This document shows, in pieces, positions 56,860-64,000 of a stretch of DNA of 64,000 nt. The stretch's first letter is position 1. Each line of letters begins with the position of its first letter. The notes under the pieces were generated by a model that made no database searches, had not been told where the DNA came from, and saw only the letters and a program-made list of their open reading frames with translations. The stretch comes from Clostridia bacterium UC5.1-1D10 (GTDB taxonomy: Bacteria; Bacillota; Clostridia; Lachnospirales; Anaerotignaceae). The translations under genes were made by a program, and so were the position numbers. The stretch lies in NCBI GenBank assembly GCA_001304995.1, contig BBZU01000012.1:1-64000 (forward strand), given 5' to 3'.

Positions 56860-57240
56860 GCAGAAAAATAGAGGGGGAAAGGAACGAATGATATAGGAAT
56901 AAGAACATGCCAAGAACCAATATAACGCCTGAAAGGGGCTTATATCGTGTGAGACAGAGCGTTTAAAAAAGAATATTATAAAATGTGTTTCTACTTTATT
57001 ATAAAAGAAAATAGCGGTATATGCTCTGCTGTCAGATCCACCAGATCATAGAATTGGTTTTATAAGACTCCGTTGGTTTCAGAAAACAAGATAATTTTTG
57101 TGGAACATACAATATCAATTTAATGTAAATTATGCATTAAATTTACATTAAAAATATTGAAGATTTGAGATCAAAAAAATACAATTAACTTACATAATAA
57201 ATTTTATATAAAAAATCTATGAATAATGAAAATCAATGAT

Positions 57241-57275
57241 AAGGCATTGAGAAAAAATTTCTCATTGCCTTTTTT
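57241..57275 (+). terminator. Orphan terminator
   Basis: AAGGCATTGAGAAA pairs with TTTCTCATTGCCTT (one T-T mismatch), followed by T residues, with no recognised gene upstream. Confidence 0.7.
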
Positions 57276-57846
57276 GGAAGGCTGCAAATAGGATGTCTTA
57301 CAAAAAAATTGTTCAGATCTAGACAAATTCAAAAAAATAGCTTCAGGACAAATAGCAAATGCTTTGAGCGGAGCCATTGTATACATACAGTAATGAAAGA
57401 ACAGAAAAAGGGAATATTCATAAAGGAGTTTTAGGGGTTTTTTCAGTGACTTATCTCAGTTTTTATATGGCGTATTGGTATAAATGTATAATGTGAAAAA
57501 AGTTGAAATACCTAAAAATGGATTCATTCTTTACACCATTTTTTGTAAGAATTTCGTTTGTTAAATTAGAAACTATATGTTGGAACCTGAGAATTGGATA
57601 TTGTGTATATGTATATCCGGGAAAATTCGTTGTTTTATAAAATTCACATAGAGTGTATTAAAGGAAAAGAAAAATGTATGAAAAAAATATATAGACTTTA
57701 TGCATAAAAATATAAAATTAACGGGTTTTGTAATTGACATGTACTAAAAAAGATGCTATTTTGGTAAAAATGAATTCAATTTTACTTATTTTGTATTTTT
57801 TATTACATGAGAAGTTACCTTTCTCAAAAAATAAGGAGGTTCTTAC

Positions 57847-58905
57847 ATGAAGGTAAAAGGATTGATCATAGCAGTTACGACCATGACTTTGGCGGTTGGA
57901 TGCTTCTCTGGATGCTCATCTGCAACAGATGATACAGCGGAATATCATTGGAAAATGGCACTGAACAGTTCCGCTGGTGATGCGGCATATGATGGTGCAG
58001 TCTTTTTCAAAGAAAAAATCGAAGAAATTACAAATGGTAGAGTAGAGGTTACACTTTATGGCGGTGCCAGCTTAGGTACAACTTCAGAAGTGTTGGAGTG
58101 TATGCCTATTGGTGTAGCAGATATTATGTGTGAATCTGTGGGAACATTATCAACCTTTACAGATCTGGCAAACGTAGATGCATTGCCTTATATTTACAGT
58201 GGCTATGACCATTTTATGAAAGTTTGGGAAAGCGATCTTGGTGATGAAATGAAAGAAGTCATCGGTGAAGAAACGAACTTTAAGCTGTTGGGGAATATGT
58301 ATCGCGGTGCCAGAATTGTAACAGCAACAAAAGAACTGACAACACCGGAAGATATGAAGGGCTTTAAACTTCGTGCACCTAACCTGGATGTTTATCTGAA
58401 AACATGGCAGTATATCGGTGCAGCACCCATGCCTTTGGCCATGAGTGAAGTGTATACAGCTTTGCAGCAGCATACAGTAGAAGGCCAGGAGAACCCTATG
58501 AGTGACAGTTATAACTATGCGTTCCAGGAAGTTTGTAAATATTGGATCAAAACCAACCATGTATACAGTTCCAATGTATTTATCATGGATCGCGATTATT
58601 TCAACAGCTTGCCCGAAGACATTCAGGCAGCAGCCATTGAAGCATCTGAATATGCTTCTGATCAGATGAACAGCCTGATGCTGGACAGAGAAGCAGAAAC
58701 AGAACAGAAACTCATTGATAATGGATGTACTGTTCTGGAAGTGGATACACAGGAATTCATCGACTACTATGCAGACTTTGTAGATACATATTATCCCGAA
58801 CTTTCTGACTGGGCAAATCGGATCAAAGCGATGGATCCAAACCTGGAAGGCGCAGCTGAACAGGAAGACACAGTCCAGGATGATGCGGTGGAAGGCGCTG
58901 CATAA
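57847..58905 (+). CDS. dctP: TRAP transporter substrate-binding lipoprotein (DctP family)
   Basis: The 352-residue precursor has a lipoprotein signal (LIIAVTTMTLAVGCFSGCSS); the modified Cys is probably the one in SGCSS. The DctP fold follows: HWKMALNSSAGDAAYDGAVF at the N-terminus, KGFKLRAPNLDVYL with the arginine that usually grips a substrate carboxylate, and TVEGQENPMSDSYNY. It should bind an organic acid outside the membrane and pass it to the Q and M subunits encoded next. The C-terminus is acidic. Given its neighbours, a hydroaromatic acid is a reasonable but unproven substrate. Confidence 0.9.
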   Translation: MKVKGLIIAVTTMTLAVGCFSGCSSATDDTAEYHWKMALNSSAGDAAYDGAVFFKEKIEEITNGRVEVTLYGGASLGTTSEVLECMPIGVADIMCESVGTLSTFTDLANVDALPYIYSGYDHFMKVWESDLGDEMKEVIGEETNFKLLGNMYRGARIVTATKELTTPEDMKGFKLRAPNLDVYLKTWQYIGAAPMPLAMSEVYTALQQHTVEGQENPMSDSYNYAFQEVCKYWIKTNHVYSSNVFIMDRDYFNSLPEDIQAAAIEASEYASDQMNSLMLDREAETEQKLIDNGCTVLEVDTQEFIDYYADFVDTYYPELSDWANRIKAMDPNLEGAAEQEDTVQDDAVEGAA

Positions 58906-58938
58906 TTAAGGTAGAAAATAAGCAGAAAGGAAGATTTT

Positions 58939-59442
58939 ATGCTGAAAAAATATACAAAATTTTTGGACGGTCTGGAATCTGTCGAAAAGGTATTTTTGGT
59001 AGTGACAGCGGCAATTATGGTCATTGTCATTGCATATCAGGTCGTTCTTCGTTATGTTTTTCATGCGTCCAATGCCTGGAGTGAAGAGTTGGCGCGTTAT
59101 CTGTTTATCTATGATGTATTTATTGGTTCTGCCATTGCGTTGCGGAAAAACAGCCATTTGCAGGTAGACGTATTTTTGAATCTGATGAAAGAACGGACAA
59201 AATATATTTATACCATTATTGTTACAATCCTGGGGATTTTGTTCTTGGCGGTATTGTTTGTATATTCCATTTCTCTGTGCAAGATCAGTGCCGTTAATAT
59301 TACACCTGGGCTTCAGGTTTCCATGGCAATTCCCTATGCATGTATGCCTTTAGGCGCAGTTCTTATGATTTTGACTTCTTTCGAAGTGATCGGAAAAAAT
59401 GTGGAAAAATTAAAACAATGCAAGAAAGGAGCGGATGTGTAA
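58939..59442 (+). CDS. dctQ: TRAP transporter small membrane subunit (DctQ family)
   Basis: The 167-residue protein has four TM segments. The DctQ hallmark VVLRYVFHASNAWSEELARY lies at about 41-60. It links the binding protein to the large permease. GAAAGGAAG lies just before ATG, and the stop codon abuts the ATG of the next gene, so the two are translationally coupled. Confidence 0.9.
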   Translation: MLKKYTKFLDGLESVEKVFLVVTAAIMVIVIAYQVVLRYVFHASNAWSEELARYLFIYDVFIGSAIALRKNSHLQVDVFLNLMKERTKYIYTIIVTILGILFLAVLFVYSISLCKISAVNITPGLQVSMAIPYACMPLGAVLMILTSFEVIGKNVEKLKQCKKGADV

Positions 59443-60720
59443 ATGAACATTGGGGCAGTTATCATCATTGGTTTGATTATCCTGGCACTGTTAGGGATTC
59501 CTATTTATCTTTCTCTGGGGATTTCCGCTTTGATTGCCATGGCTATGGCAGACCTGCCTTTTGAAATTCTGGCACAGAAAATGTTTGCCGGCATGAACTC
59601 CAGCTCCCTGCTTGCCATTCCATTCTTCATTTTGGCAGGTAATATCATGTCAAGAAGTATCACAGGGAAACTAATTGGTATATCCAATGCGTTTATTGGA
59701 TGGATCAAAGGCAGCTTGGCACTGGTTACTGTTGTGGCGTCTGCGTTGTTTGGTGCTATTTCCGGCTCTGGTGTTGCCACTGTTTCTGCCGTTGGCGGTA
59801 CAACCATCCCCGCCATGAAGGAAGAAAAATACCCTGCACATTTTGCAGCGGCAATTGCATCTATGGCTTCTATTCTGGGCCCCATTATCCCGCCTTCTAT
59901 CACACTGATCGTGTATGGTAGTATTACAGGGGTATCTGTATCAAAATTGTTCTTGGGATCTGTTATCCCTGGCGTACTGTTGGCTCTGGTTCTGGTAGGC
60001 TATGCGCTTTTTTATGGCAAAAAGCATGATCTGCCTGCGCATGAACGGAAATCTCCCAAAGAAATCGCTTGCACAGTAAAAGAGGGTATTTGGGCATTGC
60101 TGATGCCTGTTATCATTCTGGGCGGCATTTTTGGCGGCATTTTCTCTCCCACAGAATCTGCGGCAGTAGCCGTTATTTATGCATTGCTCATTAGTTTCTT
60201 TGTATATAAAGATATGACACTGAAGGACTTCGGTTCTGTTTTGATTGATTCTTCCATCTCCACAGCGACTATCCTGATGATGGTAGGTCTGTCTAAGTCC
60301 TCCAGCTATGTTGTAACGGTTTCCGGTCTGCCCGAAACCATCCTCAATGGTTTTGCGTCCTTTACAGACAGCCCCATTGTCATCCTGTTGCTCATCAATA
60401 TTCTGTTCCTGATTATTGGTATGTTGATGGAAGCAAATGCGGCAATCGTTATGATGACACCTCTGCTGCTGCCTTTGATGAAAGCATTTGGCATTGATAC
60501 CATCCAGTTTGGTATTGTTATGTCCTTCAACCTGTGTATCGGTCTGATTACACCTCCAGTTGGTATTTGTATGCTGATGGGGAACCAGTTGGCAGGTTCG
60601 AAACTTTCGGCAGCATTGAAGGCTGTTGCGCCTATGCTCCTGATTTCTTTGATCATTCTGATGTTGATCACATATATTCCGGCACTGACAACTTGGCTGC
60701 CTGGGTTCTTAGCTGAATAA
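59443..60720 (+). CDS. dctM: TRAP transporter large permease subunit (DctM family)
   Basis: The 425-residue protein has 12 or more TM segments. Signature segments are AIPFFILAGNIMSRSITGKL, GAISGSGVATVSAVG and the loop with GPIIPPSI, plus the repeat LITPPVGICMLMG. It carries out Na+-driven uptake with the DctP and DctQ partners. It follows dctQ without a gap. A terminator follows. Confidence 0.9.
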   Translation: MNIGAVIIIGLIILALLGIPIYLSLGISALIAMAMADLPFEILAQKMFAGMNSSSLLAIPFFILAGNIMSRSITGKLIGISNAFIGWIKGSLALVTVVASALFGAISGSGVATVSAVGGTTIPAMKEEKYPAHFAAAIASMASILGPIIPPSITLIVYGSITGVSVSKLFLGSVIPGVLLALVLVGYALFYGKKHDLPAHERKSPKEIACTVKEGIWALLMPVIILGGIFGGIFSPTESAAVAVIYALLISFFVYKDMTLKDFGSVLIDSSISTATILMMVGLSKSSSYVVTVSGLPETILNGFASFTDSPIVILLLINILFLIIGMLMEANAAIVMMTPLLLPLMKAFGIDTIQFGIVMSFNLCIGLITPPVGICMLMGNQLAGSKLSAALKAVAPMLLISLIILMLITYIPALTTWLPGFLAE

Positions 60721-60733
60721 AAGCATATAAAGA

Positions 60734-60766
60734 GCGGATATATCGAAAGATATGTCCGCCTTTTTT
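60734..60766 (+). terminator. Terminator of the TRAP operon
   Basis: GCGGATATATC pairs with GATATGTCCGC (one G-T) around GAAA, followed by six T residues. Confidence 0.85.
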
Positions 60767-60776
60767 CGTGGAAATC

Positions 60777-60822
60777 AAAAAGTCTGGCGTATTTTCCCTG
60801 AATGGATCATAAGCCAGACTTT
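60777..60822 (-). terminator. Terminator of the second gntR gene
   Basis: AAAGTCTGGC and GCCAGACTTT form a 10-bp stem with a 24-nt loop. Read on the minus strand it ends in TTTTTGATTT, 35 bp past the regulator stop codon. Confidence 0.65.
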
Positions 60823-60856
60823 CGTTTTTTGTTGCGCTGTCCAAAGCAATTTTCAG

Positions 60857-61540
60857 TTATTTTTCCATGTTGTTGACCTGTGATTCGTACCATTCTATGG
60901 AATCATAGATCATGTTAAAATGCTCGATGATTTTTGTGCGGAGATCCGCTTCATTTCTGGAGAGCAGGGCGGCAAAAATTTCTTTATGGTGGTTGAATGC
61001 TTTGACATGACGGGACAAAGGCATTTTAGAAACGCTGTACATATAGAAAAGGGCGCCAACGCTCCAGTTCATTTCGTATAGATTCATCAGCTGCTGATTG
61101 CCGGTTAAGGATACGAAAAGCTGATGGAATTTGGTATCCAGATTTGCAAAAACAGTATAATCCGGAAGTTCTTTATCGGTAAAATATTCCGTTACTTCCT
61201 GCATTTCCTGCAAAATACTGGGATAAAAATCAATGTTTTTGATGGCAAGGGGAATAGCAAATTCCTCAATCATCCGGCGAACATCAATCATATCTTTGAT
61301 TTGCCTGCCGTTCAGCCGAGCCACGATAGTACCGCGCCGTGGGATTGCCTCAGCAACACCCTGGGCAACCAAGCGATTGATGGCAGCAACGACAGGTGTA
61401 CGGCTGATGCCAAGAGAGTCAGATATTTCCTGTGTGGAAAGTTTGGTACCAGGTGGGTAGGTGCCATTTTGGATACGGGCTTTGATTTCCCGCAGTGCAT
61501 AGTCTAATAAGGATTCGTCTTGTCCTGCTGCTCGTGTCAT
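60857..61540 (-). CDS. GntR-family regulator with FCD domain
   Basis: The 227-residue protein has a winged helix-turn-helix (PPGTKLSTQEISDSLGISRT, VVAAINRLVAQGV) and an FCD domain with the metal-binding pattern DTKFHQLF and AFNHHKEIF. ATG 61540 is preferred since GGGGG lies 7 nt upstream; the longer open frame has no RBS. It lies between the TRAP operon and the SDR gene, convergent with the first and divergent from the second, so it may control either. It differs clearly from the GntR at 33.9 kb, and I see no TTGTASTACAA site here. Confidence 0.9.
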   Translation of the reverse strand: MTRAAGQDESLLDYALREIKARIQNGTYPPGTKLSTQEISDSLGISRTPVVAAINRLVAQGVAEAIPRRGTIVARLNGRQIKDMIDVRRMIEEFAIPLAIKNIDFYPSILQEMQEVTEYFTDKELPDYTVFANLDTKFHQLFVSLTGNQQLMNLYEMNWSVGALFYMYSVSKMPLSRHVKAFNHHKEIFAALLSRNEADLRTKIIEHFNMIYDSIEWYESQVNNMEK

Positions 61541-61911
61541 AGAAATACCCCCATTTCCGTAGAACAAGGATAAAAGTGAGATTTTCCTAATTGTGAAACT
61601 TTTATCTTTTTCTAATATAAAGAAATCTAAACATAAAGTCAAGCCGAAAAATAACCGAGAATTCAGGCTTTTACGTCCACAGGAAAGCGAAAAAGGCGTA
61701 TGTTCGTAAATTTATACAAAAAATACGTGTATAAGGGGGGGATTCAAAAAGGATTTTTGGTAGAATTTCCGTTTTTGTACGCGAATGGAAAAATCACTTG
61801 ACAGAAATAAATTTGAATGCTAAAGTCTAAATATAAAATTCAAAAATAAGTAAACTGAATTCAAAAAATAAATCAAATAGGAATGATTTTTTAATGTAAG
61901 GAGTGAACTAA
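61541..61911. other. Divergent promoter region of gntR and the SDR gene
   Basis: No coding frame. It holds the SDR promoter (61798-61826) and AT-rich repeats such as TTCAAAA and AAATTCAAAA (about 61845-61870) that might be operator parts. Confidence 0.5.
61798..61826 (+). promoter_or_regulatory. Promoter of the SDR gene
   Basis: TTGACA (61798-61803) and TAAAGT (61821-61826) are 17 bp apart, 86 bp before the SDR ATG. Confidence 0.55.
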
Positions 61912-62658
61912 ATGGACTTTACAAATAAAAATGTAATTATTACCGGCGGTGCCAGTGGTATTGGTAAAGCCGTTACAACAGGTATTGTTGCTGGCGGCGG
62001 ACATGCGATTATCGTGGATTTGAATCTGGAAGCAGCACAAAATGTCTGCAAGGAACTGGGCGAAGAAAATGCCACAGCTTATCAGGTAAATATGGGCGAC
62101 AGTGAAAACATCCGTACTGTCTTTGGTAAGATTCTGGAAGATTTCGGACAGGTACACTGCTTGATCAACAATGCGGGCATTGTTAGCACAGCACCTTTTG
62201 ATGAAGTGACACAGGCAGAATGGGATAGAGTTATCTCCATTAACCTGACTGGTGTTTATACAGCGATCAGCGTAATATATCCTGCAATGAAAGCGGCAGG
62301 ATATGGCCGTATCGTAAATGTAGCTTCTGTTGCTGCAAAACGCGGCGGCGGACTTTTGGGTACAAGCGCATATGCCGCATCCAAAGCTGGCGTCATTGGC
62401 TTAACAAAAGCTGTTGCCAGAGAAGGCGCGCCTTATGGTGTAGCTTGTAACGGGGTTTGCCCCAGCTTGACTATGACACCCATGACAGGAAATCTTGGAG
62501 AAGAAAAATTACAGAAAATCATTTCCACCATTCCTATGGGCAGAGGTGCACAGCCTCAGGAAATCGCCAATATGATTCTGTTCTATGCTTCTGATTTGTC
62601 CAGTTTTGCAACAGGTGAAATCAGTGACGTAGACGGCGGCGTTACTATGGATGGCTGA
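61912..62658 (+). CDS. Short-chain dehydrogenase/reductase
   Basis: The 248-residue classical SDR has the NAD(P) motif TGGASGIG (11-18), NNAG (86-89) and the catalytic tetrad N111, S139, Y154, K158 (YAASK). The aspartate after beta-2 (IIVDLN) suggests NAD(H). AAGGAG lies 8 nt before ATG. It is annotated in many genomes as 3-oxoacyl-ACP reductase-like; beside TRAP and GntR genes a catabolic polyol or hydroxyacid dehydrogenase is likelier. The substrate is unknown. Confidence 0.85.
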   Translation: MDFTNKNVIITGGASGIGKAVTTGIVAGGGHAIIVDLNLEAAQNVCKELGEENATAYQVNMGDSENIRTVFGKILEDFGQVHCLINNAGIVSTAPFDEVTQAEWDRVISINLTGVYTAISVIYPAMKAAGYGRIVNVASVAAKRGGGLLGTSAYAASKAGVIGLTKAVAREGAPYGVACNGVCPSLTMTPMTGNLGEEKLQKIISTIPMGRGAQPQEIANMILFYASDLSSFATGEISDVDGGVTMDG

Positions 62659-62684
62659 TATTGCCTCTTTTTTACAGACAAAAT

Positions 62685-62728
62685 AGTGAAAAAACATGTA
62701 TCCATAAACATGTGGACTTCACTTTTTT
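62685..62728 (+). terminator. Terminator of the SDR gene
   Basis: AGTGAA pairs with TTCACT, and inside it ACATG pairs with CATGT. Six T residues follow. Confidence 0.75.
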
Positions 62729-62924
62729 GATGGCAGTGCCGCAAGGTTGTTTCCAAATTTCTTAATTTGTATTTTTTTGACTTTAGACATGACTTTCTAC
62801 ATTAATATAAGAAGCACACGAACCATACATATATACTTCCTAGAAAGATAAAACCTACGTATTTGTTTTGCATTGCAGACCTCTCACAGCAGCAAAACAA
62901 TAAAATGCGGATTTCTGCCGAAAG

Positions 62925-63000
62925 AACGATGTTTTATACCATTGCCTTCCGAAATGCCATTGGCGTCAAAGGGAGCCTTTGGTATGGAGCATCGTTTTTT
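62925..63000 (+). promoter_or_regulatory. Structured leader with terminator-like end before the hydrolase gene
   Basis: AACGATG (62925-62931) pairs with CATCGTT (62990-62996), and inside it ATACCA pairs with TGGTAT. Further small stems are GCC-ATT-GGC and AAAGG-GAG-CCTTT. The structure ends in six T residues, 24 bp before the ATG. This looks like a transcription attenuator; no riboswitch class is recognised. Confidence 0.45.
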
Positions 63001-63024
63001 AATGAAAAAGAAAGGAGATTTTTG

Positions 63025-63799
63025 ATGGAACAAATTTCAATTACATTTACTTCCAATACGGGATTGTTGATGCAATATGGCGATACAAAAGTTTTGTTTG
63101 ACAGCTTGTATGGAAAATCAAGGCATCGGTTCAGTCCTCTGCCTCAAGTTCTGGAACAGGAAATTATGGAAGGAGCAGGGGACTTTTCAGAGATTGACTA
63201 TCTGGTGTTTTCCCATAATCATGCAGACCATTTTTCAGCAAAGTATTTGAAAGCATATTTACAGCAAAACACAGTGAAAGGTATTTTTTTGCCGGAAGAT
63301 CTGTTGCAGGAAACAGATTTGATGGAGTTTTTAAAAGCGGAAAAAATTCCAACTATGTTTTTCTCAAAAAATCCCCGTTTGAACAGGACAATTGTTTTGG
63401 GGAAATCTTTTCGATTACGAGCTATTCCCATGTGCCACCAAGGAGAGATTTATCAGGAAGTTCCACATTTTTTGTTTTCTGGTTTCTTGCGGCGCAGAAC
63501 AATTTCTTCTGACGGCAGATGTGGATTTTACGCAGGAAGATTTTTCTGCTTTTTCTCAAACATCTGTGGAGGGGGTTTTTGTCAATCCGTTGTTTTTCCA
63601 CAGCAAGGAAGGGCAGCAGGTGATTCGTGAAACCATAAAACCGAAAGAGGTTTTTGTGTACCATATTCCCTTTGATGCAGATGATGTGTTATCTATGCGA
63701 AAAATGGTAAAACGGGACTGCGACAAATGGGATTCTTGCCCTGTAACGCCTTTATGGGAACCTATGCAAAGGGAGTGCAGAGCAGTAGACAGGGGATGA
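63025..63799 (+). pseudogene. Metallo-beta-lactamase-fold hydrolase, frameshifted
   Basis: The N-terminal part has the zinc motif SHNHADHF (63-70) and the beta-sandwich start FTSNTGLLMQYGDTKVLFD. The T run at 63468-63473 has one T too many; removing it gives HFCFLVSCGAEQFLLTADVDF and continues to TGA at 63797, about 258 residues. LLTADVDF supplies the expected bridging Asp, and FVYHIPF supplies a final His. AAAGGAG lies 7 nt before ATG 63025. Substrates of such proteins range widely (esters, phosphodiesters, lactones). The AEC transporter gene starts 4 bp downstream. Confidence 0.75.
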
Positions 63800-63803
63800 T
63801 CTT

Positions 63804-64000
63804 GTGGGAGATATGATATTTGCACTGGAGGCGGTATTGCCCTTTGTATTTATGCTTGCATGCGGATATTTCTTAAAAAGGCGAGGAATTTTGACAGAAA
63901 CATTCCGCCAGCAGGGAGACGCTCTGTGTTTTCGTTTTTTATTTCCTATATTGGTATTTCAGAATATATATACAGTAGAAACGCCACAGACGGGTATCTG
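63804..64000 (+). CDS. AEC-family (auxin efflux carrier-like) transporter, truncated by the window end
   Basis: The first 66 codons are visible. The sequence ALEAVLPFVFMLACGYFLKR, then FRFLFPILVFQNIY is the usual start of AEC permeases, which move organic acids such as malate. Start GTG 63804 is favoured (AGGGG 8 nt upstream); ATG 63813 is an alternative but is only 2 nt from GGGAG. Co-transcribed with the hydrolase. Confidence 0.75.
   Translation, partial: MGDMIFALEAVLPFVFMLACGYFLKRRGILTETFRQQGDALCFRFLFPILVFQNIYTVETPQTGI

Larger units (their letters stand above)
56647..57846. other. 1.2-kb AT-rich intergenic region with two terminators
   Basis: No protein gene with a ribosome site is seen. 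Two terminators (56824-56859 and 57241-57275) are spaced about 400 bp apart. The first can end the upstream operon; the second has no gene ahead of it, which leaves room for a small RNA. The last 200 bp are the leader of the TRAP operon, with AAGGAGG before ATG. Confidence 0.5.

Noticed and set aside
62925-63000. Known riboswitch class for the hydrolase leader
   Set aside because: I compared it from memory with the THF, fluoride, guanidine and ZTP consensus forms and none fits.

Overview
The window looks like a chromosomal segment of a Gram-positive anaerobe of the class Clostridia, probably Lachnospiraceae or Anaerotignaceae-like. The grounds are strong GGAGG-type ribosome binding sites, AT-rich intergenic DNA, T-tailed hairpin terminators, an S-layer-homology surface protein, FadR-type GntR regulators and fermentative enzymes. 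No species can be named from sequence alone.

Layout. (1) 1-5.6 kb: a PLP alpha-oxoamine synthase (glycine C-acetyltransferase-like) and a divergent type IIA topoisomerase pair, all on the minus strand; the A subunit is frameshifted. (2) 5.7-29.4 kb: an accessory region that I read as an integrative element or integration hotspot. On the left are two tandem ~190-bp relics of tRNA-Ser 5' halves, an intact tRNA-Ser(CGA), a tyrosine integrase and an excisionase-like gene. On the right is a matching 11-bp core, with 11-nt-phased arm-type repeats. The cargo is a defence island: several PD-(D/E)XK nucleases, a nuclease-helicase fusion, a MazG-like pyrophosphohydrolase, a LlaJI/McrBC-type restriction-modification operon with a controller gene, and a four-gene cassette of an SDH/ClpP-class protease with a multi-TM protein resembling TRADD-N-associated membrane proteins. 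(3) 30.2-36.1 kb: a GntR-controlled locus with a sodium:solute symporter, two paralogous octopine/nopaline dehydrogenase-family enzymes and an EamA transporter. A shared palindrome, TTGTASTACAA, lies in the three promoter regions. (4) 36.7-43.8 kb: a disrupted BspA/SLH surface protein, a disrupted class II fumarase next to malic enzyme, and a DUF554 membrane protein. (5) 44.4-64 kb: an apparent hydroaromatic (shikimate/quinate) catabolic region. It holds two Fe-S 2-enoate-reductase-type flavoenzymes, two shikimate dehydrogenase paralogues, an MFS transporter and a permease, LysR, a chorismate mutase-shikimate kinase fusion, a QuiC-like TIM-barrel protein, an ABM-fold protein, a TRAP transporter (P, Q, M), GntR, an SDR, a metallo-beta-lactamase-fold hydrolase and the start of an AEC transporter.

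How the genes may work together. Region 5 could import hydroaromatic acids, oxidise or reduce them through dehydroshikimate, and divert them to protocatechuate or reduced products. Region 3 could take up and oxidise an opine-like N-(carboxyalkyl)amino acid under one repressor. Region 2 would protect the host from phage.

Caution. At least 23 single-base indels, nearly all in homopolymers, break 17 otherwise well-conserved genes spread over the whole window. This pattern fits sequencing or assembly error better than real pseudogenisation, so I annotate such genes over their reconstructed full length and state where each frame breaks. Entries typed pseudogene are disrupted in the sequence as given, which does not mean they are dead in the organism.
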